Assembly (NCBI GenBank): GCA_030248195.1
Contig: JASAND010004254.1
Location: forward strand, 1 to 64,000
Direction: 5' to 3'
From: Trissonchulus latispiculum
Lineage: Eukaryota > Nematoda > Enoplea > Enoplida > Ironidae
Length of the DNA stretch: 64,000 nucleotides
Position 1 is the first letter of the stretch. Each line of letters begins with the position of its first letter. A program made the position numbers and the translations under genes. This document shows positions 43,801-55,352 of this stretch, piece after piece. The notes below the pieces were generated by a model that did no database searches, was not told the DNA's origin, and saw only the letters and a list, made by a program, of their open reading frames with translations.

Positions 43801-44962
43801 GGGAAAAAACCCACTTTTCAAAATTAATTTTTTTCTAACCATTGACCGGAAAGGTCAAACCAATACATACATTTGTTTAATAGAGCCTATGGATTAAACT
43901 GGTATAGGTTTTACCTGGGTTCGTACTGTTATGGGTGGTCCAGGGGGGTCTAAATCGGACACGGCGCCATTTTAAGCCAAAATTTCAATTTTGACCAAAA
44001 ATGCTTATTTTTGCCTTAAAATGGGTCTAGTTTGGCTCTAAATTCAAGAAAAACACGTTTTCTACACGATAGGATGCTTAAACTGCCGAAAATAAACAAT
44101 TTTTAAAAATTTCCAAAATTTGCCTATGTTTATGTGTTAAAGATACAACATTTTCAAATGACCATATGACCTCAATTTTAGTACAAAAACTAATATGTTT
44201 TGATGCAGCTGTACTAAAAACAACCCGCTCTTTCATTTGGAATGGTTAGAAATGCTCCTGGCAACTTGCCAAAAATTTTTTGGGGTGGGTTTTTCCCCGC
44301 ATATGGGTTTTTTCCCGCAGGTTTTTTCCCGCCAGTTTGGAATAATTTTTCTCGCTAACGGCACATAGTTTTTCCCAACTTTGGCAGGCGACTACTTACT
44401 TTAACTAGAAAGCAGCAAGTTTGGCAACTACAAAAGGGTCCCGGTGTATGTAGTTTGTGTAGAACACGTCTGTTAAGTGGCAAACGTTTTGGTTGCTTAG
44501 TAAATTCTCCACGATCGCTGAAAAAATTTGGTCGTGTTATTGCAAAAACAACATTTTTTGTGATAGCAGCCTATAGGGTTGCAATTGGAAGACGGTTATA
44601 ATTTGCCTCCATCAGAACTTCAAATCGACATCCTTCGTTTACTTTTGCGACTTGTGTAGAACAAGAAATATTTGATCCTCATTTGTGCAAAAATGACAAG
44701 TTTTGGACGCCAAAATATGAAAGTTGGCTATATCTCACGGTAAAAGTTAGGAAGTTGCTTCAAAAAGCAAAAATATTTAGGAAGTTTTAAAAAATAATGA
44801 ATTTTGATTAATTTCTGCAGTTTTAATTTAATTCAATTAGCGCCGGCGGCGCGAAATTTTTGGTTTTCTTCTTGCTCTGATTAATAGAAAATAATATTTT
44901 ACCTCTGAATCCTGACGGGGCATGCGGCCGCATGCCCCGCATGCCCCCTGGCTGCGCCCCTG
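40861..44962. mobile_element. 4.1-kb hAT-like non-autonomous element, perfect 8-bp target duplication
   Basis: The left end CAGTGGCGCAGCCAAG and the right end CTGGCTGCGCCCCTG form terminal inverted repeats. ATCAGAAT occurs directly outside both ends (40853-40860 and 44963-44970). An 8-bp duplication and ends starting CAG are typical of the hAT superfamily. No hAT transposase (RT..W, hATC motif) is seen inside, so it is non-autonomous. It holds a nested Tigger-like element (41002-42232) and several inverted GCGGGAAAAAACCCA tracts (43425-43460, 43780-43815, 44280-44335), and it sits in the long NUP214 intron. Confidence 0.88.
41002..42232. mobile_element. Nested Tigger/pogo-like remnant
   Basis: ACGGTGAACTGGCGTGACTT at the left is mirrored by AAAGTGACCCCGTTTCACCG at the right, each next to a TA. 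Inside, 42105-42160 reads SHMMCQPVDQGTLHILKRN in one plus frame, like the last catalytic segment of Tigger transposases (QPLDQG...K). The rest of the transposase is gone. The repeated phrase GGTCACTTTGGCC occurs internally. Confidence 0.6.
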
Positions 44963-45749
44963 ATCAGAATGATAAATTTGCCCAATAAAAACGAACAAAT
45001 TTGAAATTAAACAGTAGTCATACTTTAGGTTTAAGTGAAACTTCAGTTTACCGAACTTTCAATGAACTTAAGCCTAACGTTAAAGAAGAAGAAAGCATTA
45101 ATTGTTTCGTGCGCAGGAATCTATTAGTTTCAAAGTATTTATATATTATTATGAGGTGATGAAAAATCAAAGCAACATTTTTCTGTCAACAAAGTAAATT
45201 TTAAGATGATATTAACAAAATTACTGTGTTTTCAAATCTAATCATTTCTTATTCTTTGTATCTGACTTCAAAAACAGCAAACTGTCATTTTTGCATTGAA
45301 CACGACCTTAAACCTGGTCCATCTCTAGTTTTAATTCCCAATAGGTAGTGATTAAATCCGACAAAATTTAAATTTTATTTTAAATTTTAATATAATTTTA
45401 CAACTTTAATTTTAATTTAAACTTGACTGGTGTAATGACTAAACACGAGTTTAGTTCAAACTGGAGATAAATACGACTGGTGGAAGTCATCTTTAAAACG
45501 AACGAGTGATGCATCCGGGGTCCAGGGGGTCCGGTCCTCCTTTTTGGGGAAACGTTCAGCTATTGTTACTGTAAATTTGACCATTTTTGGAAAAATTAAG
45601 GATTTTGGGTTGGACCCTCTATTCAAAATCCCAGATACATTTCTGTATATTATGCATGCTTTAATTAGGATTTGATGTGGGCCCGTTTGTTGCTCACATC
45701 AATGCGTGACATAAATGCGTATATCTGTTTGTTACTTGTGTATTTTCAG

Positions 45750-45948
45750 CCCAGCACCTGCGAGCCTGTTCGTCTCATTCGCCTGTCAACTACGCCCGGC
45801 TCGGTGTTGTCGGATTTCGCCTGGAATCCGGTGGCTGGGGATCGCTTCGTGACCGTGATCAGTGACGGATCCCTGTCGAGCATGCAGCTCACGGAGCGTG
45901 GCTTTTCCGTGGTTGGAACACAGTCGCCGGCTTTCAAGGCTGTCTGCT
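45750..45948 (+). CDS. NUP214: NUP214 homologue, exon 2 (propeller)
   Basis: Acceptor TGTGTATTTTCAG and donor GTAAGC. The exon is phase 0 at entry and phase 1 at exit, 199 nt. It reads PSTCEPVRLIRLSTTPGSVL, SDFAWNPVAGDRFVTV, ISDGSLSSMQLTERGFSVVG. Human NUP214 has [20 protein letters not shown] and LADGSIAVLQVTETVKVCA here, so WNP, the DGS turn and the strand pattern are kept. Base composition is clearly richer in G+C than the surrounding intron. The in-frame extension upstream to an ATG at 45672 is intron read-through. Confidence 0.92.
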
Positions 45949-46282
45949 GTAAGCTGAACTTCTTGCCTGCTAGCTAGATTTATATAGACATCTGAGTGAC
46001 TCTTCTTGACTTTAAGTCAGCTGACGAAAGCATACACAAACACTAGTTGTATGCGAAAGAATGTAGGTGGAGATTTATTATGAAAACAAACGTTTGCTTA
46101 AGGAAGCATAGTGTTCTTAGGTGTTGAGGGCCGTTGCCGTGACGGGAGCTTGATATATTTAATTTTTCTGGAATTGTATTCTTAATCTTTGAACAATAAG
46201 ATGGATTATAATTGTCCAGTTTCTTCTTTAACCTTGCCAATTATGCACGTTAGTAACTTTGTTTTGTGATGTCATTTTTAAG

Positions 46283-46408
46283 GTTGCTGGAGTCCAAAAG
46301 GGAAGCAGTTTGTGGTTGGCCGGATGGACGGTTCCTTTTCTCAGCTGAAACCCAATGCGGAACTGGTCAAAACGGTGCCTAAACCGCCGTCTGCAACAAA
46401 CCTAGCGG
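46283..46408 (+). CDS. NUP214: NUP214 homologue, exon 3 (propeller)
   Basis: Acceptor CATTTTTAAG and donor GTATTT. The frame continues C-C-C-W, then SPKGKQFVVGRMDGSFSQLK and PNAELVKTVPKPPSATNLA. The human sequence is [37 protein letters not shown]. This is the strongest single match in the gene. It was too short to appear as a long ORF. Confidence 0.95.
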
Positions 46409-46795
46409 GTATTTGCTGCACACCATTTATTATTATTTTCTTGTTTTCATGTCATGAACAACTTTCCCAATCATATTTCCGTGCTTTTTAATTTTTAGCT
46501 TGTTCGGTACAGATTTCACTGTTTATGCTGACATTCACAAAACGTGGTTTTTTTAAATCACTGTAGAGTGAGAGGATAAACAGGCCCGAACAGATCCGTA
46601 TTTTTTCCTGGTTTCTGCTCAGTTTATTTTACTCCGAAACAGCAAAACGGTTTGGGAATAGGCGATAACCCCAAGATCCGCAAGTGTAAAATGTCGAGAC
46701 GGTCAGTTTGACCTTATCTTGCTTACGATGTTTCTGTCCTTGGCTTATTGATTGTCTGCTGAATGTGGTCTTAGCTCTGCTCCAAGTTTTTTTAG

Positions 46796-46905
46796 TTTTG
46801 AACATCTGCTGGCTTAGCACGCCGCAGTTTGCTGTGATCTATGGAGGACTAACTGCGCCCGATAAACCGAATGCTGACGCATCCTTGTCAGTGGTGACAG
46901 TTCCT
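46796..46905 (+). CDS. NUP214: NUP214 homologue, exon 4 (propeller)
   Basis: Acceptor CCAAGTTTTTTTAG (AG at 46794-46795) and donor GTAAGT. Entry phase 1 fits exon 3, exit phase 0. It reads VLNICWLSTPQFAVIYGG and TAPDKPNADASLSVVTVP. The human equivalent is [20 protein letters not shown] followed by a short acidic loop. Confidence 0.9.
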
Positions 46906-47353
46906 GTAAGTAGGTCGTTTGTCTAGCATTTTAAGCTCTAAGTAGAGCAATACCCATGCTTCCACCTCACATGTATTATTGGGCTTTAGTGTTTCTGAAT
47001 TTTGTCAACTCTTCAATATATTATTATTTAATACGTCTATACTTATCACACGCATTATCTGTTGTAAAAGTCCTCGAAACAAGGACCTTTGTCGAATTGA
47101 GTATTTTTGGCAGATTTAGCTTAATTTTGTGTATAAAAATTTACGCGGCAATCTATTGTCTACGTTCAAAAACAACTCTTGTTCATTACGTTTTCCCACA
47201 GTTGCTTTGATTCATTGCATTCTCTAACGCACGAAAATAGTTTAGAACTGAAGACATTGTTTCGTAGCATCATTGCACAGTCAGGTTTCACCTAGACAAT
47301 GCTGATTGAATCTCAGACCGTGCCAAGTTCGCTTTCGTAACATTAATACACAC

Positions 47354-47634
47354 AGGCCCGCACCCAGGATTTTGAAAAGGGGGGAGTCCAAGGTAAAACG
47401 CAAGGGGGGTCTGGGGGCGAAGCCCCCCAGAAGTTGAAGAATTTTTCCATTTTTGCCCAAAAACAGTACACCGGACGTTTATTTCTTGCAAAAAGGGAAA
47501 TATCGCGCCGAAGGCGCCAAAATTTTTTAAAAATAGCAGTTTTGGCCATAAAAATAGCAAAAATTTCCCATTTTGTCATCCCAAAAGGGGGGGTCTAGAC
47601 CCCTTGAACCCCCCCCCCCCTGGGTGCGGCCTTG
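47354..47634. repeat. Dispersed repeat, copy 2 (NUP214 intron 4)
   Basis: Same orientation and order as 27378-27655. CCGCACCCAGGATTTTGAAA at the left and CCTGGGTGCGGCCTTG at the right form short inverted ends. Contains GCGCCGAAGGCGC. Confidence 0.85.
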
Positions 47635-47864
47635 AATACACACTATAAATGGCAGCATTGAATCACACGCGAATTTCCCAGTAGTTTCTGAATATAGTGT
47701 GAAGATTGATTTTTCAGAGAAAAATATGCTTCTCTATAAACGCAATAAAACAGTTTAGTAAATAGCTACTTTTGTATATCCTTCGTTCTTTTATAAAACC
47801 TTTGTCCAATCTTCTAACTTTCTAAAGTAATGACTTCGTGTATGCAATTGTGTTTGGTCTTTAG

Positions 47865-47962
47865 AAAGGGGCCTCTCCGCAGTATGTGAACTACGGTGAC
47901 GTTTGCTATGGTCGCCAGGGACACTCTTCGGTCAGATATTATCTCCAGCACATTTCTGAATG
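47865..47962 (+). CDS. NUP214: NUP214 homologue, exon 5 (propeller)
   Basis: Acceptor GTTTGGTCTTTAG, donor GTTTGT, phase 0 in and 2 out. It reads KGASPQYVNYGDVCYGRQG and then RYYLQHISEW. The human equivalent is [20 protein letters not shown] followed by YYLSYIEEW. The split Trp codon (TG/G) joins the next exon. Confidence 0.92.
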
Positions 47963-48172
47963 GTTTGTTTCTTGGCTGCTTCCTCACTTTCTGGCAGCTT
48001 GCTAACTTTTTCAATAAAGTGCCACTGAACTGTCCAAAACTGGCAATACTTAGTAGCAGAATTATATACTAGTTTTCCAAACTTTCGTGATGCAGAGGAA
48101 ATTATAAAATAGTCTTTAGAATTTCAGTTTAGTGCGTTTATTGAGAAATGAATTGTCTGTTTGTAATTTCAG

Positions 48173-48242
48173 GAATGTATTGCTGTGTTCGTCCACTGCC
48201 TCTCCAGAAACTGCGGTGCTCTGTTATTCCGAACAGTCACAG
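48173..48242 (+). CDS. NUP214: NUP214 homologue, exon 6 (propeller)
   Basis: Acceptor TTGTAATTTCAG and donor GTTTGT, 1 + 69 nt. It reads NVLLCSSTASPETAVLCYSE, Q-S-Q. The human sequence is [22 protein letters not shown]. Both flanking introns are free of recognised repeats. Confidence 0.92.
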
Positions 48243-48571
48243 GTTTGTATCAAATCAAATTTGTACAGCCTTTGAGTGAAAAAGTCGCGAGAGACGGACG
48301 GTACTATCATACATAGCTGAACTTTGAAATAGCATTAAATTGTGTTCTGAACTTGGAAATTCAATTTGTTGCCTATGTCTGTACTTTTTGTTTGCTACGC
48401 GCTCTCATCCTTTTTGTTAACGTTGTTGCCACTATGAATGTTATACTCCCAATCACTTCATACTGTCACAATAAACTACTGCAAAAGATTGCTATTAGCA
48501 ATTACTAAGCAGTAGCGCAGTATCATTGACATTTTGTCTGATAATAACCATTATTTCGCTTTATTGTTTAG

Positions 48572-48698
48572 TCGTGGATCTTGTACTCCTTGGAGGAAAA
48601 TGCGCGAGCAGAATTGCCTACTTGCTCTGCCACAAAAGACGATACCTTTCCCTTGGGCTCTGCTTTGGACTTTACTATTGCAGAACCGATTAACTGGG
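48572..48698 (+). CDS. NUP214: NUP214 homologue, exon 7 (propeller)
   Basis: Acceptor TTTATTGTTTAG and donor GTTAGT, phase 0 in and 1 out. It reads SWILYSLEENARAELPTCSA, TKDDTFPLGSALDFTIAEPI. The human sequence is [37 protein letters not shown]. The RAELP and D-D-x-P-L-G words are kept. Confidence 0.93.
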
Positions 48699-49298
48699 GT
48701 TAGTACATTGTGAACCGAAATCTCATATAAACCATTCCTTTTGAGACTACAACTACAGTCCATGTATGTACATGGTTTGTAGTCAAAGGCAAGCAACGAA
48801 ATGGCAGGCGCCGAAATTGCGAAATTTTTCTTAGTTTGCTCCAGGGATATACCGGGTCTGACCCCAGCGCCATCTGGCACCGTAAGCGCCCGCCCCTATC
48901 GGGGTCGAAACAGCAAAATTTTGTGTAATTTTTGACATATTTTTTGGCAAAAATTTGGAATTTTCAAAGCCAAAAATGTGTAAATTGTTATTTCGTTTTC
49001 CTCAAAGATTGAATAAAGATACCCGTGTATTAGGCCAAGCTGGCTCCGGCCCCGGCTCCGGTAGTAGCGCCCCCGGTGTATCTTTAGTTTCCACTATTTC
49101 TTTCTCAGAAAATTTTTTCTTTGTAAACCCAATAGGGTGGAGTTTTAAACCACCTACCCCCGCCCCTTGGATACGTCCGTGCCTTATCTGTGTGTTCTTT
49201 TTCTTGGATTCGTTGCTATTTTCATATTTTTATTTGTTGACATTATCACTTAATATTTGTTACTGCTAGATCTCATCCTTTTGCCAGCTTTATTTTAG

Positions 49299-49550
49299 AG
49301 GGTAAAACTTTACAGGGAATGCCCTGTTTGATGTTGCTGTCATCCAGTGGCGTTCTGGCACCCTTTCGCGTCATCAACGGTGCTGCCAACGCCACTCCCC
49401 TTTTAAAGCCTGTGGAAACCCTACCAGGTCTGATGCCATTTGCTTTGACTGAAGTTTCCGACTCTCCCAGTGCGGCTGCTGTCACCTCCCAGATGACTCC
49501 TCTGTCAGCTGGTGCTGCCCCGGCACCGGCATTTGGTTCTAAACCGCAAG
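49299..49550 (+). CDS. NUP214: NUP214 homologue, exon 8 (end of propeller, start of linker)
   Basis: Two acceptors are possible. TTTATTTTAG (AG at 49297-49298) keeps the frame and gives EGKTLQGMPCLMLLSSSGVL, APFRVINGAANATPLL, like human [26 protein letters not shown]. A CAG at 49313-49315 would break the frame. Then follows the Ser/Ala/Pro-rich linker (PSAAAVTSQMTPLSAGAAPA). Donor GTACAT, exit phase 1. A Nup214-type propeller normally ends here and is followed by an unstructured linker and coiled coils. Confidence 0.92.
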
Positions 49551-49916
49551 GTACATAATTCTAAAAGAGTGTCATAGAAAGAGTAAGACACACCGTTATT
49601 CCTACTGTAATTGGCCCGCAAAGTGCTTGTCATAATATTAGTGACGAATTGTCGTGGTGGTGTACATGGAGTATGTAAAGAGATTTAGCGTTTAGCCGAT
49701 CAGATGCGTTTTTGATGATTAGTATTACGGAAAATTGACACTCCTCCAAGATTTCCCTTTTATGTAACGGACGATTTTCGCAGACCTATTATTGCATTCG
49801 TGTATGACTTTACCCATCCAACACTTCCTTAAAATTCGGTTACATTTCCTATAACCGATAATGCAGGTAATAGCAGATGTTGACGTACGTATATTGTTTA
49901 ACATCCTCAAGGGAAA

Positions 49917-50176
49917 CTTTGTCTATCTTTCAGACACTATTTTAGAAGCGTCTGTAATAGTCTGAGCTTCTACTGGGGGACCCCCTTAAACTATCTCCCC
50001 CCCCGAAAATTCACCCCCAAAACGAAAGCGTGCCCCTTTTGGTGCCAAATTTTACCTCGAAAAATTGCTCGCTCAGGGGTCCAAATTTATTACGTGTGCT
50101 TGTAGTATTCCATTCAAGTTTTTTCATTTGCAGAAACGACTGCCCCTGCTTCGTTGCCGGACGTTGCTCAGGTTGG
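49917..50176. repeat. Left copy of a 260-bp direct repeat flanking the Naiad insertion (orphan exon-9 acceptor)
   Basis: From CTTTGTCTATCTTTCAGACA to GACGTTGCTCAGGTTGG. The right copy is 59623-59885. They differ by one substitution (CCCCCTTAAAC versus CCCCCATAAAC) and the length of one C run (8 versus 11). Each copy carries the acceptor TTTTTTCATTTGCAG and the first 43 nt of exon 9. In this left copy the NUP214 frame runs ETTAPASLPDVAQVG and then, inside the retroelement, LGG and a TAA at 50187-50189. Confidence 0.93.
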
Positions 50177-51903
50177 ACTGGGTGGATAACTGGATAAAAT
50201 TATTAAAAACTAAATATCCTTATGGTCTGAATGATATTTTACGCAATGAAAAGCCGCGTATGCCAATATTTAGTAATTTCGCTAAGTCAAATAGAACTAG
50301 AGGTCGAGGAATTAAAAAGCCTTCTAGTACCCAAATACATACTGTTGTTAGTAAATTGTATGAATACTTATGTGATTTATATAATACTGATGTACGTACC
50401 TTTCGTAAAACACTGATTCCTTGTATATTTAATTTACGGAGATCGGAAGTAAGGAGATTGTTATTTCTCATTGCTGAAACAGAAGCAGATGGAGAGTTTA
50501 GGGATATTTTGACAGACTTAACAATGTCTAAAATGCTTATCAATACTAAACTATCAGTGGATAAAAAACAAAATAGACCTAAAATGTTAATAAGATTTAG
50601 AAATAAGCTTATTGATAAAGTACCGTTTAATAAAATATTCAATAAAAACAAGCGTTACTGGCCTTTGGAGAATACTACATCTGCCTTACCTATGGTCATG
50701 TATTCGTATGATCAACCTGCATTAACTAAGATATTTAATATAAAGATACAATCAATAAGTTAAATATTGATAATTACATGTTGAATGGGATGGATTGTGA
50801 TTGTAAATTGTACAGTGAACAGTTTAAATGTCCCGTTTCTAAACATGTAGTTACTGGTGACGTTAGGGTAGTTAACGATAGTGAAATTGAAAATATACTT
50901 AGTATGGGATGCAAATATAGACTAAGGGTATTTAATGATAGTAGCTTTTACGCTGTAGTGTGGGTATTTATAAATATATTGTTAAGCTAATACGGCTCAA
51001 AAATTTTGAATTTAATGAAACATATGGATTGTTTGCAGATTGGATGAATAAAGTTTGCGAGGATATATTTAGTTACTTATCTAATACTAAATGTAATCAT
51101 TCCTATGGTATTGATAATTATGAAATTATTAAATCAAGATTGTTAAACTTAAAAAATAACAGTCCTAAACGAACTTGGTATCATTAATAATAATGGTACT
51201 AATGATGTATATGTACCAGTAGAAAATATAGATATAAATACCTTAAAAAATACAATCAGTGATGAAATTAAAGGTATGGGCTGGTCTACTAATAAGGAGT
51301 ATGAAAGTTTGCCCTTTATTCATATATTACCTAAGTTTCATAAAAATCCCATAAAATATAGAACTATTATTGCCAGTAACAGATCAATTAATAAGGAAAT
51401 GTCAAAGGGTGTTGGTAAGGCACTAAAATTGATTATGGATAGGTTGCATGTGTATGCTAATGCAATAAATAAAAATACTAGACATTTAGCTAATATGTTC
51501 TGGATAATTGATAGGTCATCAGCAATATCTAATGTTATTAAAAAACTTAATAAACGTAGAGACGCTCATAGTATTAATACTTATGATTTTGGTCAACTAT
51601 ATACTAGCATTAGGCATGAATGTATAATAGTAGCTCTTAAATATGTAATTAACTTAGGTTATGCTAATAACTCTAATCGTAAAATAATTGTTTACGAAAA
51701 CAGTGCTAGATGGGGTATTAATACTAATAAAGGAATAATTTTATCAAAAGAAGACTTACTATCCAATATAGAGTGGTTGCTTAATAACCTTTACTTTTCC
51801 TGTGGTAATAAGATATTCAAACAGGCTGTGGGTATACCTATGGGTACAGATTGTGCCCCACAGTTAGCTAATTTATTTCTGTTTTACTACGAATTTTTAT
51901 ATG
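50177..51903 (+). pseudogene. Naiad-type Penelope-like retroelement, outer copy, 5' part (decayed)
   Basis: The element is entered in mid-endonuclease: WIKLLKTKYPYGLND is the end of a GIY-YIG domain. It continues with a basic region, then a CxC motif (MDCDCKLYSEQFKCPVSKHV, about 50790-50850). RT blocks follow: LPFIHILPKFHKNPIKYRTI, NTYDFGQLYTSIRHECI (motif A) and FKQAVGIPMGTDCAPQLANL (motif B). It stops at FYYEFLY, where another element is inserted. Frameshifts occur near 50763, 50985 and 51187. The order EN - CxC - RT is that of the Naiad/Chlamys clade of Penelope-like elements. It is AT-richer than the host exons and truncated at its 5' end. Confidence 0.85.
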
Positions 51904-51917
51904 GCCTAGCTGGCCAA

Positions 51918-52331
51918 TCTGGCCTACTTAGCTACCGGCGTACCCCTCGTTTGTCTAGACAAGCGACCGCCGGACGTGGGTGGGGACACGTGGGGCATGG
52001 AATGGCTAATATACCCCCTTTTTCCTTTATTGTAAGGTTGAGCACCCTACCCCAGCTAAGTCCTACCCAGAAATTAAATGGAAATATTTTACTTTATTCT
52101 TTCCTATGGGCCCTAATTTTACAGTACATTTTAAGTATAACTGTACAGTGGGTAGGGTCGGGTGGACCATAACTGTACGTACTATTTCTAAAATATTAAT
52201 GAATTCTTCTATGTTATTAATATTACTATGTTTATGCTCAGACCTATTTCCTGGTTGATCCTGGCGGTGCTTATCCACCCGTCGAATGTATCAAATACTG
52301 GAGAGTTTACCTATTAATATAAAACTTTGTT
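51918..52331. repeat. Pseudo-LTR, left copy
   Basis: From TCTGGCCTACTTAGCTACCG to CCTATTAATATAAAACTTTG+TT. It has about four substitutions and one C-run difference from the copy at 58263-58677. It contains TGTCTAGACAAGCG, GGGTAGGGTCGGGTGGACC and CCTGGTTGATCCTGGCGG. Small ORFs over it are artefacts. Confidence 0.92.
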
Positions 52332-53340
52332 CTGCTTATGCCTAGAGGACGGGAGGCTTGAGGGTACATTGGTACATCTCGCTCCGTCTGTCTTTGGCAT
52401 TAGCGCTTAGGCGCCTATACCTATTCGTATCTTTCAAAGACATACGGTAAACTCTGTAGTACTATAGTTCAAATTATACACCCTCTTTTATGGTCAACTC
52501 GAATAGTGCGCCCTCGGAATGGTTATAGAAAAGGTTATTGGTCTTAGAGATTTTATAGTTATATGAAACCTACCTTTTTAGGAACAATTGGAATTAGAAT
52601 GTACTAATGTACCATTTATTGTATGTATTGTGCTAGCATCAAGTTCTTCAGATCTTTATGATGATTGTTATGTATTACTTTAATTTGAACGGGGCTGTGT
52701 CACAGCACCCATAAATATAAAGGGTAGGGTCTTGATGGCAGGGTAGGACCTGTGCACTGATAGACCCCATCCTAGCGCCCTCCGGGGAGCTGAAGTCACC
52801 TATATTGGAGCCTTGCTCCTGTTATCCGGGTCTTTGACCCAATGCTTAATTTGGTTTTTGTTATTTACTGAGGTGCACCTGTCCCTGGAACTTCGACTAA
52901 AAATGTGGTGTTTTTGTATTGAAAAAGCAAAAATTTTTCTGAATGTATTTGATCCATCATCTGGACTTATTGGAAGTAGTATGTGAAATAATTAGTTGTG
53001 CGTCAAACGTACCATCAGTTTTACACTTATACTATTATCGCGTGGCTTCTCCATAATCGTAAGAGACTGCCAGAGCAATACCGTGTAGCAATACAACAAT
53101 ACGCTGTGAAAGCAATTTAGTTGCACATTGCAAATGATAGAAGTGTATACAGTTACACATAAACAGAAAATGTACATACAATCTATATAAGTAGTGCATG
53201 CGACCGTAACCAGACCATATCCACACACTGTGCGGCTCGTCAGTGGTTCAGTGTGGAACACAGTTTTTTACAAATGTTTTTAAGAAAACCATAAAAATAA
53301 ATGAAAAAGGTTTCGCCGCTGGTCGCCTCAAGAAGTGAAG

Positions 53341-54385
53341 TTAAACAAGCATAGATAGTGCTAAACGTATATTTCTATCCAATTTTGTAAGCTGTAACCA
53401 TCCGTCTAAAGGGGTGAAACTGAATTGTCTTGTTTTGGAGAGCTTTTCTACTGTTTTTAGGAAAAAGCGTCTTAGTTTTCGGTTACTATATTGTTTATTC
53501 CTAAGTGTTTTTACTAATTTTGCGCTTTGTACAATGAAGTCTGTTTCATAATAGCTCAACTTAGAAATTCTACTTAGTTCGTTGGCATATACCTTATAGC
53601 ACGTAAGTTGTGAGAAATTTCCGTCTATTTCCGGGTAATTAATTGCTTTAAAAGGGAAATCGTCTTTTTTATTATAAATTCTATGGGTAAACTTATCATT
53701 GAATACTTTAATTGTTAAATCTAACACTTCCGCTACGTATGGACATACATTCACTAAATTCAATTCTAATCCTGGAGGATATATATTTTTATGTTCTGTT
53801 TTTATTAGTCCGTTGTCATTAACAGTTGTTATGTCATCTATATATCTAAATATATTTTGTAAAAGTTCCAATTTTTCTGTATCCATTTTTTGGGTAAGTG
53901 TTTTGATATACTTAAACTCATACCAAAACAAAACTAAGTTAGCCATGAAAGGTCCGCAGCTAGTGCCCGTAGGTATACCAATTTTTTGTCTAAAAACTTT
54001 ATTTCCCAGTTTGAAAAACGTATTAGAAATTAACCATTTAACCAATTTGCAAAAGGTTTCGAATCTAATGCAAATTTAGAATTAGTGTCATTTACAAAAT
54101 GTGCTGATTTTTCCAACATAATAACCTTGCGATTGGAGGACCCAAATGCCAACTTAGCTGCACCTTCCACTGCTTCCATGATATGAGTGTGTCTAAGGTT
54201 TGTATATAACTGTGTGAAATCGTAGGTATACACGTTTCTAGCCGCGTTCTTATCTGATATTTGTTTTAACCTATCTAATATGGGTTGGTTATTATCTATT
54301 ATCCAATAAGGAGAACATCCACCGTTAAACTTAGCTATGACTTCACTGTATTTTTTGAGTCTTTTAAGTATAACCTTGAAAACTT
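53341..54385 (-). pseudogene. Third Naiad-type RT fragment, inverted
   Basis: The minus strand, right to left, reads SPYWIIDNNQPILDRLKQIS, VYTYDFTQLYTNLRHTHI (motif A), then after one frameshift near 54045 FRQKIGIPTGTSCGPFMANL (motif B), FRYIDDITTVNDN (motif C), DFPFKAINYPEIDGNFSQL and CYKVYANELSRI. The C-terminal end is complete (stop at 53341). EN, CxC and RT1-2 are missing. It is clearly diverged from both other RTs in the locus, so it is a separate family or an old copy. Confidence 0.8.
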
Positions 54386-55352
54386 GGCCTATCTAATAGA
54401 CACTGATTAGTAATCTTTAGTATAGATATATAGATTATTGACTGGTTTTTTGTGAAATTTAGGATAAGTTGTATATATGGTAAATTAAGATCGTTATATC
54501 TATGGAAAACCAAACTGCTGTGACTGTTGTTTTAAGTATCATTATTGTGCATGGGTATATCCTGGTTCATATTTTGAAGTGTTATCCCAGACCAACTTCT
54601 TTATAAGAGATTAGTAAAATTTTTTACAAATAAATGCGTAGTTTTGAGATGCTTGTCTACCTGGTTATAATATATTTACTTAATTCTTTAATTCTTGTTC
54701 AGAATACTTATAATTTCATGGTTGTCAGGATTTATACTTTATTATTATAGCTATATTATCTTAGTACTTGCTATCCATAATTAATTTTATTTATTGTATT
54801 TAGATAATTATTTGTATATAATATTTATAGTATATTTATTTATTATTTATAGATTATAGATAGATATATAGATGTATTTGCTTTTGAATAATAATGAGTT
54901 ATTGGTGTTTTTGGTTTAATTAAGGTATTATGTATGTTTATGTCATGTTTAACTCTTAGGTTATGGACACTATTCATTGCAAAGAAATTAGTACCACAAC
55001 TTCGCTTTTATGGATTCACCGTTCACTGCTGCTCTTATGGAACGTTCAGCTTTAATAGATTTGGCTCTTTAAGTTATAGGTCAAATTTAGGCTCACGCAC
55101 CTTCCTAATACCCAAAATTAAGGTTATAGTATGGTCACCACTTGAGGAAAAAGTTCACCTTTGTCTTGTTAATTACTAGGGTAGTGATTCATTAAATTTA
55201 ATATTCTAACTTCTACTTTTAGTGACACTACAGCTCACTTGTACGTTCACGGGGCCCTTCAGTACTAGGTGGATGGTTGGCCCCCTGGCTGTTCCGTCTA
55301 GTCGGGCCTCTTTATCATTCGAACTGACGTTTATTTGAGTACTTCACCCTAA

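Noticed and set aside
47288..47579. Minus-strand ORFs over the 47-kb dispersed repeat
   Set aside because: The matching ORFs at 27111-27584 are in a second copy of the same repeat; the frame is not better kept than the other frames.
49316..49550. CAG at 49313-49315 as the exon-8 acceptor
   Set aside because: It breaks the phase from exon 7, whereas TTTTAG at 49297-49298 restores the NUP214 frame and extends the match (EGKTL).
50065..50763. ORF beginning in NUP214 intron sequence
   Set aside because: Its first about 35 codons are the duplicated intron/exon flank in the wrong frame; the real content starts at the Naiad junction (50177).
51276..52172. 298-codon ORF as a single protein
   Set aside because: Only the first about 210 codons are RT; the C-terminal part (after YEFLY) is pseudo-LTR sequence read through the insertion junction.
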